Shown here: positions 45,017 to 53,177 of the stretch, piece by piece | Numbering within the stretch: position 1 is the first letter of the stretch | How the letters are laid out: the number at the start of each line of letters is the position of its first letter | Origin: Microvirga aerilata | GTDB lineage: Bacteria > Pseudomonadota > Alphaproteobacteria > Rhizobiales > Beijerinckiaceae | NCBI RefSeq assembly: GCF_016743775.1 | Contig: NZ_JAEQMY010000026.1 | Span: 1 to 64,000 of the forward strand | DNA length: 64,000 nt | Direction: 5' to 3' | Notes under the pieces: model-generated | The model's input: only the letters and a program-made list of their open reading frames with translations | The model's database searches: none | Told to the model about the DNA's origin: nothing | Made by a program: the position numbers and the translations under genes

Positions 45017-45835
45017 TTACGGCGCCGGCATCGACGGGTGCGGGGCGCTCTCGTAGCAGCCCGCCACCGACTGGTCGAAGTCGATCACGGACCCGGTCAT
45101 CATGCCGGACTCGGGTGAGGCCAGGAAGGCCACCGCGCGGGCCACCTCCGTCGGATCGAGCAGGCGGCCGAAGGGCTGCTGCTGCGCGGCCCTCTCGAGC
45201 CAGTCGTCGGGCGCGTCGTGATAGGTCTTCATGGTCCGGTGCTCGCCCGGCGTGTCCATCCAGCCGATGTTCAGCGCGTTCACGCGAATGCGCCAGGGCA
45301 TCAGGCTGAAGGCCGCGTTCTTGGTGAGCGTGGCGAGCGCGCCCTTGGAGCCGCTATAGGCCGTGATGAACGGCTAGCCGCCATGGGCCGACATGGACAG
45401 GATGTTCACCATCGCGCCCTCGATCTTCTCGCGCCGCATGATCTTGGCGGCCTCCTGCATCAGGAAGAACGGCGAGCGCACGTTCACGGCGAACATGCGG
45501 TCGAACAGCTCCGGGGTGGTGTCGAAGATGGTGCCGCGGTCGGTGATGCCGGCCGCGTTCACCAGGGCGTCGATGCGCCCGAACACGCTGTCGGCCCGCG
45601 CCGTGACCTGACGCGCCTCCTCGACGCTTTCGAGATCGGCCCGCACGAATTCGGTCTGGCAGCCTTGGTTGGAAAGCTCCCGCGCCACCGCATGCCCGCG
45701 CTCCTCGTTGCGCCCGCAGATCACGAGGCCCTTGGCGCCGCGCTCGGCGAGCATCCGGGCAATGGCCTCCCCCAATCCTTGCGTGCCTCCCGTGACGACG
45801 GCGACGGCGTTTTCGAACTGGGTGTCGTGCGGCAT
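45017..45835 (-). pseudogene. Short-chain dehydrogenase interrupted by in-frame TAG
   Basis: One frame encodes a normal SDR of about 272 residues, but codon 154 is TAG (45376-45374). Before it stand the NAD(P) site TGGTQGLGEAIA, NAAG and [10 protein letters not shown]; directly after it the catalytic [13 protein letters not shown] (Tyr and Lys) and the C-terminal part [14 protein letters not shown]. Relatives usually have Q in this position, so CAG to TAG by one base explains it. A product stopped here lacks the catalytic Tyr-Lys. It is the second gene in the window broken by a single TAG with the rest of the frame undamaged. Confidence 0.82.
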
Positions 45836-45999
45836 GGCGCTCTGCCTTCTCATTGTCGTGGTTGGCGTTGGTTGAGCTGAATCGATCCCGGCCCGGATGG
45901 CAAGTGGGTAGACGAGGCCGTTCACATGATCCGAGGCGGCACGGCCAATGCCGTCCTCGGGCGAAGCAGGGGAAGGCGCTTCATGGCTTTGCGCGCGTG

Positions 46000-46162
46000 A
46001 GTGGATTCCCTTCCCCTCCGCTGCGCTGCGGCCGGGAATGACACCCAGGTTAGTGCTCCGCTGTCATCCCTGGCGAGCGCAGCGAGGGAAGGGGATCCAT
46101 GTTCACCCTCAGCATGTGGGTTCCTGTCCCTTCCGCCTTCGTGTGCTGCCGGGAATGACACC
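46000..46162. repeat. Dispersed palindromic repeat, second copy
   Basis: GTGGATTCCCTTCCCCTCCG...GCCGGGAATGACACCC, then an inverted unit GTCATCCCTGGCGAGCGCAG...GGGGATCCATG, then CTGCCGGGAATGACACC. It has the same units as at 43771 and fills most of the gap before the helicase. Confidence 0.65.
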
Positions 46163-46223
46163 GAGGAAATCCCGATGTCCCGCCCATAGCGGAACCGCCG
46201 AGGAGCCCTATCTTCGATCCTGC

Positions 46224-48932
46224 ATGCCGAAAGCTTCCGCTTCCCTTCTCCCCAAAACCTTCCGTGACTGGTTCAAGCATCGAGGCTGGAAGCCGCGTGA
46301 GCACCAGTTGGACCTGCTCGCCAAAGCCGGGCAAGGGCGCTCCGTGCTGCTCGTGGCGCCCACGGGCGCCGGCAAGACGCTTGCCGGCTTCCTGCCGAGC
46401 CTCGTGGAGCTGGCGGAGCGGGGACCGGGCCGCGGCACGGCCAAGGACAAGCGCGGGCTCCACACCCTCTACATCTCGCCCCTGAAGGCGCTGGCCACCG
46501 ACATCGCCCGCAACCTCGAGACGCCGGTGCAGGAAATGGCGCTGCCGATCCGCATCGAGACGCGCACGGGCGACACGCCGTCCCACAAGCGCGCGCGGCA
46601 GATCGAGCGGCCGCCGGACATCCTGCTCACCACGCCGGAGCAGCTGGCGCTGCTGCTGGCCCACGCGGAGGCGCGGGAGTTCTTCAAGGACCTGCGCCGC
46701 GTGGTGCTGGACGAGCTGCATTCGCTCGTCACCTCGAAGCGCGGCGACCTGCTGTCGCTGGGGCTGGCAAGGCTGATGACGATTGCGCCGCAGGCCACGG
46801 CGGTGGGGCTGTCGGCCACCGTGCGCGAGCCGGATGACCTGCGAAAGTATCTGGTGCCGCAGCGTGACCCGAATATCTCCCCCTTGAGGGGGGAGGTCGC
46901 ACCGGAGGTGCGGGAGGGGGTGGGAACCGCGACCTCTCCGAATGTTGCGCTGCCACCCCACCCCGGAGCGCTGACGCGCTCCGATCCTCCCCCACCCAAG
47001 TCGGATGTTTCCGACTTGGAAGAGCAAAAACGAATCTCGGGAGCACCCGAGATTCGAGGGGAGGATGAAGACCGCCTCGCCGACCTCGTCGTGGTGCAGG
47101 GCGGCGCTCAGCCCGACATCCGCATGCTGGAGCTCGACGCGCGCCTGCCGCTCGCGGGCCACACGGCCTCGCTCTCCATGCCGTCGATCTACGAGCTCAT
47201 CCGCACGCACAAGACGACGCTGGTCTTCGTCAACACGCGGTTGCAGGCGGAATACACGTTCCAGGAACTGTGGAAGCTGAACGAGGACGGCCTCGCCATC
47301 GCGCTGCATCACGGCTCGCTCGACGTGTCGCAGCGCCGCCGCGTGGAGGAGGCTATGGCGGCGGGAAAGCTCAAGGCCGTGGTGTGCACGGCGACGCTCG
47401 ATCTCGGCATCGACTGGGGCGACGTGGACCTCGTGGTGAATGTGGGCGCGCCGAAAGGGGCCTCCCGCATCATGCAGCGCATCGGCCGCTCGAACCACCG
47501 CATGGACGAGCCGTCCGAGGCTTATCTGGTGCCCGCCAACCGCTTCGAGATCCTCGAATGCCGCGCAGCGCTCGACGCGGTGCACGAGGCGGCGCAGGAC
47601 ACGCCCGATGCGCGCATCGGGGCGCTCGACGTGCTCTGCCAGCACATCCTCGGCATGGCCTGCGCCGATCCCTTCCGGCTGGAGGAGCTTTACGAGGAGA
47701 TTTGCGCGGCCGCGCCTTATGCGGGCCTGACCTGGGAGGATTTCGAGGCCTGCGTGGCCTTCGTGGCCACCGGCGGCTATTCCCTTCGCGCCTATGAGCG
47801 CTTCGCCAAGATCGTGAAGGGCAATGACGGGTTGTGGCGGGTGCGCGACGCCAGGGTGGCGCAGCAATACCGCATGAATGTGGGCACCATCGTCGAATCC
47901 AGCATGATCAAGGTGCGGCTCGGCCGGAGCATGCGCTCGCGGCCCGGCACCGTGCTGCCGCGCGGACGCATCCTGGGCGAGATCGAGGAGGGCTTTGCCG
48001 AGACGCTGACGCCCGGGGACACCTTTCTGTTCGCCGGCGAGGTGCTGCGCTTCGAGGGCATCGCCGAGGACGAGGTGCTGGCCACCCGCGCGCGCGCGGG
48101 CACCGACCCCATGGTCCCGTCCTATGAAGGCGGCAAGTTCCCGCTCTCGACCTTTCTGGCCGCCCGGGTGCGGGCGATCCTCGCCGATCCGTTCGAGTGG
48201 GACCGCCTGCCGCCCCAGATGACCGAGTGGCTCCTGCAGCAGCGCCGCCGCTCCATCGTGCCGGGACCGCGCGACCTCCTGGTCGAGACCTTTCCCAGGG
48301 CCAACCGGTTCTACATGACCTGCTTTCCGTTCGAGGGCAGGCTGGCGCACCAGACGCTGGGCATGCTGCTCACCCGCCGCATGGAGCGGGCGGGGCTCAA
48401 GCCCCTCGGGTTCGTGGCCAACGATTACGGCATCGCGGTCTACGCCTCGGGCGACATCGCCGCCCGCGCGGGCCGCGATCCCGGCTTCATGGACGAGCTG
48501 TTCTCCGAGGACATGCTCGGCGACGACCTGGAGGATTGGCTGGCGGAATCCTCCCTCATGAAGCGCACCTTCAGGCAGTGCGCCGTGATCGCGGGTCTCA
48601 TCGAGCGCCGGTTCCCGGGCCAGCAGAAGACCGGTAAGCAGGTCACGATCTCCACCGATCTCGTCTACGACGTGCTGCGCAAGCACGAGCCCGATCACGT
48701 GTTGTTGCGCGCCGCCAGGGCGGATGCGGCAACGGGACTCCTCGACGTGAGGCGCCTCGGCATGATGCTACAGCGCATCCGGGGGCGAATCATTCACAAG
48801 CCGCTCGACCGGGTTTCTCCTTTGAGCGTGTCCGTCATGCTGGAGATCGGCCGCGAGCGCGTCTATAGCGACAACGCGGACGAGATCCTGGCCGAGGCGG
48901 AGGCGGCGCTTCTCGACGAGGCTTTGGCGTGA
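46224..48932 (+). CDS. Ligase-associated DEXH-box helicase (Lhr family) with repeat insertion
   Basis: A protein of 902 residues. Helicase core: Walker A APTGAGKT (near residue 48), LYISPLKALATDIARNL, TTPEQLALLL, motif II VLDELHSLV, motif III LSATV, then VFVNTR, TATLDLGIDWG and QRIGRSNHR. A C-terminal Lhr-type region follows (MTCFPFEGRLAHQTLGMLL). Between LRKYLVPQ and DRLADLVVVQ sits an inserted, low-complexity stretch of about 66 residues encoded by a dispersed palindromic repeat, in frame. The upstream in-frame extension to 45948 is repeat-derived and not used. Its stop overlaps the PdeM start. It should unwind DNA 3' to 5' with the ligase-associated nucleases. Confidence 0.9.
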   Translation: MPKASASLLPKTFRDWFKHRGWKPREHQLDLLAKAGQGRSVLLVAPTGAGKTLAGFLPSLVELAERGPGRGTAKDKRGLHTLYISPLKALATDIARNLETPVQEMALPIRIETRTGDTPSHKRARQIERPPDILLTTPEQLALLLAHAEAREFFKDLRRVVLDELHSLVTSKRGDLLSLGLARLMTIAPQATAVGLSATVREPDDLRKYLVPQRDPNISPLRGEVAPEVREGVGTATSPNVALPPHPGALTRSDPPPPKSDVSDLEEQKRISGAPEIRGEDEDRLADLVVVQGGAQPDIRMLELDARLPLAGHTASLSMPSIYELIRTHKTTLVFVNTRLQAEYTFQELWKLNEDGLAIALHHGSLDVSQRRRVEEAMAAGKLKAVVCTATLDLGIDWGDVDLVVNVGAPKGASRIMQRIGRSNHRMDEPSEAYLVPANRFEILECRAALDAVHEAAQDTPDARIGALDVLCQHILGMACADPFRLEELYEEICAAAPYAGLTWEDFEACVAFVATGGYSLRAYERFAKIVKGNDGLWRVRDARVAQQYRMNVGTIVESSMIKVRLGRSMRSRPGTVLPRGRILGEIEEGFAETLTPGDTFLFAGEVLRFEGIAEDEVLATRARAGTDPMVPSYEGGKFPLSTFLAARVRAILADPFEWDRLPPQMTEWLLQQRRRSIVPGPRDLLVETFPRANRFYMTCFPFEGRLAHQTLGMLLTRRMERAGLKPLGFVANDYGIAVYASGDIAARAGRDPGFMDELFSEDMLGDDLEDWLAESSLMKRTFRQCAVIAGLIERRFPGQQKTGKQVTISTDLVYDVLRKHEPDHVLLRAARADAATGLLDVRRLGMMLQRIRGRIIHKPLDRVSPLSVSVMLEIGRERVYSDNADEILAEAEAALLDEALA
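46866..47067 (+). repeat. Palindromic repeat inserted in frame in the helicase gene
   Basis: About 200 bases running CCCCCTTGAGGGGGGAGG, GCACCGGAGGTGCG, ACCCCGGAGCGCTGACGCGC, and CCCAAGTCGGAT/TCCGACTTGG. They make self-complementary arms and match the family at 63006-63095. The encoded residues (SPLRGEVAPEVREGVGT...PPPPKSDVSDLEEQKRI) have no counterpart in the helicase motifs on either side. Confidence 0.75.
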
Positions 48933-49630
48933 CGGCTTTGCGCAAGAACAAACAGACAACCCACGAAATCGCCCTCCAGGGGCAGGCGGCTCTGCTCGAC
49001 CTCACGGGGGCGATGTATCTCCCGGAGCATGATGCCCTGCTCGTGGCCGATCTCCATTTCGAGAAGGGCTCCTCCTTTGCCCGCCGCGGCATGATGCTGC
49101 CGCCCTACGACACCCGCGAGACCCTGATGGCCCTGTCGGATGCGGTGTTCCGGTTCGATCCGAAGACCGTGATCGCGCTGGGCGACTCGTTCCACGACAT
49201 CGGCGGCCCGGACCGGCTGGGCGACGAGGAGCGTGGGACGCTCTCCGAGGTGCAGGCCGGGCGCGACTGGATCTGGGTCACGGGCAATCACGACCGCATC
49301 CTGCCCGACAGCATCGGCGGTCAGGTGGTCGAGGAGATGGCGCTCGGCTCCTTGACCCTGCGCCACGAGCCGCTGGCGGGCGAGCAGGCGGAGGTCGCCG
49401 GTCACCTGCATCCCGTGGGCAAGGTGGTGATGCGCGGGCGCGCGACCCGGCGGCGGTGCTTCCTCACCGACGGCAAGCGCTGCGTGATGCCGGCGCTCGG
49501 CGCCTATGCGGGCGGCCTGAACGCCTGCGACGCCGCCTTCAAGCCGCTCTTCGCCAACGGGTTCACCGCCCATCTCATCGGCACCGAGCGCATCTTCGCC
49601 ATTGCCAAGGCGATGCTCTGCCGGGATTGA
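48929..49630 (+). CDS. pdeM: Ligase-associated endonuclease PdeM
   Basis: A metallophosphoesterase of 233 residues. Metal motifs: ADLHFEKG, LGDSFHD, GNHDR and GHLHP. It starts at GTG 48929, overlapping the helicase stop, so the two are translated together. The family is named for its genomic link to the Lhr-type helicase and DNA ligase; it is expected to cut DNA in repair. Here the helicase-pdeM pair is separated from the exonuclease-ligase pair by 3 kb and reads in the opposite direction. Confidence 0.9.
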   Translation: MTALRKNKQTTHEIALQGQAALLDLTGAMYLPEHDALLVADLHFEKGSSFARRGMMLPPYDTRETLMALSDAVFRFDPKTVIALGDSFHDIGGPDRLGDEERGTLSEVQAGRDWIWVTGNHDRILPDSIGGQVVEEMALGSLTLRHEPLAGEQAEVAGHLHPVGKVVMRGRATRRRCFLTDGKRCVMPALGAYAGGLNACDAAFKPLFANGFTAHLIGTERIFAIAKAMLCRD

Positions 49631-49634
49631 GGCT

Positions 49635-50240
49635 TCAACGGCTTGCCACCAGCACGCCCGCGCCGATCATGAGGGATCCCGCGCCTCGATTGAGAAGCCG
49701 AAGACGGCGCGGTTCGTTCAAGAAGGACTTGGCGCGATAGGCGAGAAAGACATGAGCGCCGATGACGATGACCTCGATGCCGGCGATGAGCAGGAGCAAC
49801 AGACCCACACGTCTAGGGGTCAGATCCTCCTTGCCTAGAACGGCCGGCAGGAGGGCCAGGTAGAAGATGGGCATCTTGGGATTGCTGATGTTGAGCAGAA
49901 ATCCTGCACCGAAAAGCCCGAGAACCCCTCCGCGCAGGGAGCGCGGTTCGATGGAGCTGCTGGCTCGCCACATGGCGATGCCCGCATAGATCAGGTAGAG
50001 CGCGCCCACATATTGGACGATGCGGAGATGCTCGTTGATATGCTGGGCAAGCGCATTGAAGCCGATGGCCGACAGGATGACGAAGCCGAAGATGCTGAGC
50101 ACCACACCTGCGCCATACGCGATGCCGTACCGAGGGCCGCGCGTGATCGTTTTGGAAAGAATGGTGAGGTTGTCAGGGCCCGGACTGATTGCGAAAACGA
50201 AGAACGCGAGAGAAAAGGTCGCCAGGGTCTCCAGAGGCAT
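49635..50240 (-). CDS. LysE family translocator
   Basis: An amino-acid or small-solute exporter of 201 residues with about six membrane helices. The signature FAISPGPDNLTIL opens helix 1, with YGAGVVLSIFGFVILSAIG and NPKMPIFYLALLP further on. The ATG at 50240 was chosen because GAGGAAG lies six bases upstream; upstream ATGs at 50246 and 50264 are less well placed. The substrate is unknown. It converges on pdeM, four bases apart. Confidence 0.85.
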   Translation of the reverse strand: MPLETLATFSLAFFVFAISPGPDNLTILSKTITRGPRYGIAYGAGVVLSIFGFVILSAIGFNALAQHINEHLRIVQYVGALYLIYAGIAMWRASSSIEPRSLRGGVLGLFGAGFLLNISNPKMPIFYLALLPAVLGKEDLTPRRVGLLLLLIAGIEVIVIGAHVFLAYRAKSFLNEPRRLRLLNRGAGSLMIGAGVLVASR

Positions 50241-50326
50241 GCCCATCTTCCTCGTCAAAGGCAATACGTTATATTGGCGCAGTCTTGCAGAGGATCGGGC
50301 TCTCGTCCAGTCGTGCTCTGGTCAGG

Positions 50327-51304
50327 TCACCCTGCCGGTTTCACCACGGGCGCCTCCGAGAACCGCGCCTGCCGCGGAGCAAGCTCGTGCCCCTGCGGCT
50401 GGGTGAACAATCCGTAGAGGTCGGGGCGTCGGCCGCGGATCCAGCGCCGGCCCGTGGCGAGGGGCAGCAGATCGAGATCGAGGTCGGCGACGACGAGGGC
50501 GTCTGCGGCCTTCCAGGTCTCCTCGACGATCCGCCCGTAGCAGTCGATTATCATGGCGTTGCCGGTGCGCACCTCTCCGTCGTCCTCGCCGACGCCGTTG
50601 CTGAAGAGCAGGAAAAAGCCGTTGTCGTGCGCCCGCGCGGGCAGCCAGCGCATGAGCCACTCGCGGCCCTTAGGGCCACGGAACTCCGCCTCGATGGCGT
50701 CGGGATCGGTGTGCCGGTTCGCCCAGAGGGCCGGGTCAATCAACCCCATGGCCTGGGGGCTGCGGGAGTTGCAGCCGCCGGTCTGGTGCGGCGCCATGAC
50801 CACGTCCGCGCCGAGCAGCGCCGTGGCGCGGGCGTTTTCCACGAGGTTGTTGTCCCAGCAGATGAGCACGCCGATCTTCACGCCCCAGGGCGTGTCGAAC
50901 ACCGTGTAGCCGTCGCCGCTGGCAATCTCGTCGTGCTCGAAGGCATGGAGCTTGCGGTGGCGGTGAACCTGCCCGTCGGGCATGCAGACCACGTAGGTGT
51001 TGAAGAGCCGCCCATCGTCTCCGCGCTCGATCAGCCCAACGCCGATGGCCATGTCGTATTGGGCCGAGAGCTTCGTGACGGCCTGGGTGGAGGGGCCGGC
51101 CGGCACCGGCTCGGCGAGTTCTTCCAGCTGCGCGCGGTCGAGGTTGCGCACATGCCAGTAGCCGGTCAGGCACATCTCCGGAAAGGCGAGGATCTTCACG
51201 CCCTGCTCGGCGGCCTCGCGGCAGAAGCGCTCCACCACCGACATGTTGTAGGCCTTGTCGTCGGCCTTGTGGTGGAACTGAACCGTTCCGCAGCGGAGCA
51301 TCAT
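50327..51304 (-). CDS. Nitrilase/carbon-nitrogen hydrolase family protein
   Basis: A protein of 325 residues. The catalytic triad is visible: Glu in LAFPEMCLTGY, Lys in RHRKLHAFEHD and Cys in VLICWDNNLVENAR. The fold hydrolyses nitriles, amides or carbamoyl compounds; the absence of a glutaminase or NAD-synthase domain points to a stand-alone amidase or nitrilase. An unusual insertion around residues 170-215 (TGGCNSRSPQAMGLIDPALW) gives a longer protein than average. The substrate is unknown. Confidence 0.85.
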   Translation of the reverse strand: MMLRCGTVQFHHKADDKAYNMSVVERFCREAAEQGVKILAFPEMCLTGYWHVRNLDRAQLEELAEPVPAGPSTQAVTKLSAQYDMAIGVGLIERGDDGRLFNTYVVCMPDGQVHRHRKLHAFEHDEIASGDGYTVFDTPWGVKIGVLICWDNNLVENARATALLGADVVMAPHQTGGCNSRSPQAMGLIDPALWANRHTDPDAIEAEFRGPKGREWLMRWLPARAHDNGFFLLFSNGVGEDDGEVRTGNAMIIDCYGRIVEETWKAADALVVADLDLDLLPLATGRRWIRGRRPDLYGLFTQPQGHELAPRQARFSEAPVVKPAG

Positions 51305-51387
51305 CGGGTTGTCCTCATGGTTGGTCGGCGCGCAGGATCGCCCGCCGGAGCGGCATCGTAAAGAGGGGACGCGCGACGCGCCCTTCG

Positions 51388-52149
51388 CTAATCGCGCCGG
51401 AAGATCAGGTTGGCGAGCCAGCCGAAGAACAGGGCGATCACCGCCGTCGCGACGCCGTAGAACAGGGACCAGTCGCGGGCCACCGCGCCCACCTGCTCCT
51501 CGAAGCCGGTCTTCACCAATTCGAAATTCGTGATCGTGCGGGCGAGGATCACGGTGTCTGCAAAAAGGGTGACCTCCACGTCGTAGTTGCCGGGCGGGGC
51601 CGTGGCCGGAAGCGGGATGCTCGCGCGGAAGATATCGGGCGTGAGGAACGTCACGCCGCGCTCGTCCTCCAGGTAGAGGCCTTCCTGCGCCTTGATGCGG
51701 TAGAGCGCTTCCCGGAAGGGCTTGTCCGCGCCGCCGCGATGGTTGGTGAAGTCCGAGGCGCTGACGATCGCGTTCAGGCCGATCTTCTGGCGCTGGCGCA
51801 GCTGATCGCTCGTAATCTCCGCCAGCGACCGGGAGCTCAGAACGCTGAGATAGGCGGGAACGCTCGGAAACTTCTGCTGTTCCTGGTTGATCCAGATGGG
51901 CCCCAGCGGCTCCCGCTCGCGCACGGTGAGGAACTGGCGCGGTCCGCGCACCGTGACCACCACGTCGTAGCCTGTGCCGCGGGCCACGGTCTGGGCATCG
52001 CGCTCGATGGCGCCGAACACGGCAATCAGCGTTCCCGTGTAGTTGGAGTTGATCAGCACCCGGTGGTTCGACAGGGACGTGATCAGGGTTTCCGCCCCGG
52101 CGGAGGCCATGGTGCCGAGCAGGATCAGGAGGATGCCGACCGCCCTCAC
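51388..52149 (-). CDS. TIGR02186 family membrane-anchored protein
   Basis: A protein of 253 residues with a signal peptide (VGILLILLGTMASAGA), an extracytoplasmic domain (ETLITSLSNHRVLINSNYTGTL, VVVTVRGPRQFLTVRERE) and a C-terminal membrane helix (LFYGVATAVIALFFGWLANLIF). It starts at GTG overlapping the stop of the TauE gene. The pair TIGR02186-TauE/SafE is widespread in Alphaproteobacteria, so this protein probably assists anion export. The mechanism is unknown. Confidence 0.85.
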   Translation of the reverse strand: MRAVGILLILLGTMASAGAETLITSLSNHRVLINSNYTGTLIAVFGAIERDAQTVARGTGYDVVVTVRGPRQFLTVREREPLGPIWINQEQQKFPSVPAYLSVLSSRSLAEITSDQLRQRQKIGLNAIVSASDFTNHRGGADKPFREALYRIKAQEGLYLEDERGVTFLTPDIFRASIPLPATAPPGNYDVEVTLFADTVILARTITNFELVKTGFEEQVGAVARDWSLFYGVATAVIALFFGWLANLIFRRD

Positions 52150-53075
52150 GTGCGCGTCTCCTGCACGGTGATGGAGAAGGGCTCGTCCGGCTGCATGATC
52201 AGTTCGAGGCCGAAGCGCAGGCCCACCGCCAGCAGCAGGATCGCCAGCAGGAAGCGGAACAGCTCCGCTCTCAGGTGGCGGCCCATGCGCGCCCCGAACT
52301 GGGCCCCGAAGACGCCGCCGATGATGAGAAGAATCGCCAGGACGAAATCGACCGCCTGGTTCATCACCGCATGGAGAATGAGGGCCACCAGGGTGGTGCA
52401 GACGATCTGGAACTGGGAGGTGCCCACGACGACGGTGGTGGGCACCCGGAAGACGTAGAGCAGCGCCGGCACCACGATGAAGCCGCCGCCGATGCCGAGC
52501 AGCGCACCGGCGAAGCCGATGAAGAGCGAGAGCCCGACGATCGGAATGACGCTGACATAAAGCTTGGAGCGGTAGAACCGCATGCGCAGGGGCCAGCCGA
52601 GATAGGGCGCATGCTCGCCCGCCTTGCGCCGCAGGCGCACCGCGCCGCCCTTTCGCCGATGCCAGAACTCCCGGATGCTCTCCTTGAGCATCAGGCTGCC
52701 CACCACGGTAAACAGCGTCACGTAGGAGATGACGATCACGAGGTCGAGCTGCCCCGCCCGGCGCGCGGCCGCAAAGAACCAGACTCCGAGAGCCGAGCCG
52801 ACGAACCCGCCCGCCACCAGGATCGCGCCAAGCTTGCGGTCCAGGGCGTTGCGCCGGATGGCGCCGAGCACGCTGGTGGTGGAGGAGGCGACGATCTGCG
52901 CCGACTGGGTGGCAACCGCGACCGCCGGGGGAATGCCGAGGAAGATCAGGAGCGGCGTCATGAGGAAGCCGCCGCCGATGCCGAAAATGCCCGAGATGAA
53001 GCCCACCGCCGCACCCATCCCGAGGATGAGAAGAACGCTCACGGGCATTTCAGCGATAGGCAAATAGATTTGCAA
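52146..53075 (-). CDS. TauE/SafE family sulfite exporter
   Basis: A membrane protein of 309 residues with about eight helices and two related halves, each opening with GxGGGFxxxP (GIFGIGGGFLMTPLL and LLGIGGGFIVVPALL). It should export sulfite, sulfonate or a similar organic anion. The start is read as TTG 53075 because GGGGA lies about seven bases upstream; the next ATG at 53048 has no ribosome-binding site. It is translationally coupled to the TIGR02186 gene. Confidence 0.88.
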   Translation of the reverse strand: MQIYLPIAEMPVSVLLILGMGAAVGFISGIFGIGGGFLMTPLLIFLGIPPAVAVATQSAQIVASSTTSVLGAIRRNALDRKLGAILVAGGFVGSALGVWFFAAARRAGQLDLVIVISYVTLFTVVGSLMLKESIREFWHRRKGGAVRLRRKAGEHAPYLGWPLRMRFYRSKLYVSVIPIVGLSLFIGFAGALLGIGGGFIVVPALLYVFRVPTTVVVGTSQFQIVCTTLVALILHAVMNQAVDFVLAILLIIGGVFGAQFGARMGRHLRAELFRFLLAILLLAVGLRFGLELIMQPDEPFSITVQETRT

Positions 53076-53177
53076 CCCGGTTCCCCTATGGCCGGTGCAG
53101 CCACATTGTTGTTACAGCATCATGCAGGCCGTGTAACGGTCATGTTCTGAACGGAAGATGACGGAGCCTACCTGCCC

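Noticed and set aside
5585..45376. Genome-wide recoding of TAG as a sense codon
   Set aside because: TAG ends several intact genes in this window at the expected length (glycosyltransferase at 505, solute-binding protein at 32361, LysRS at 34185, methyltransferase at 44959), so only local mutation, error or weak suppression is plausible.
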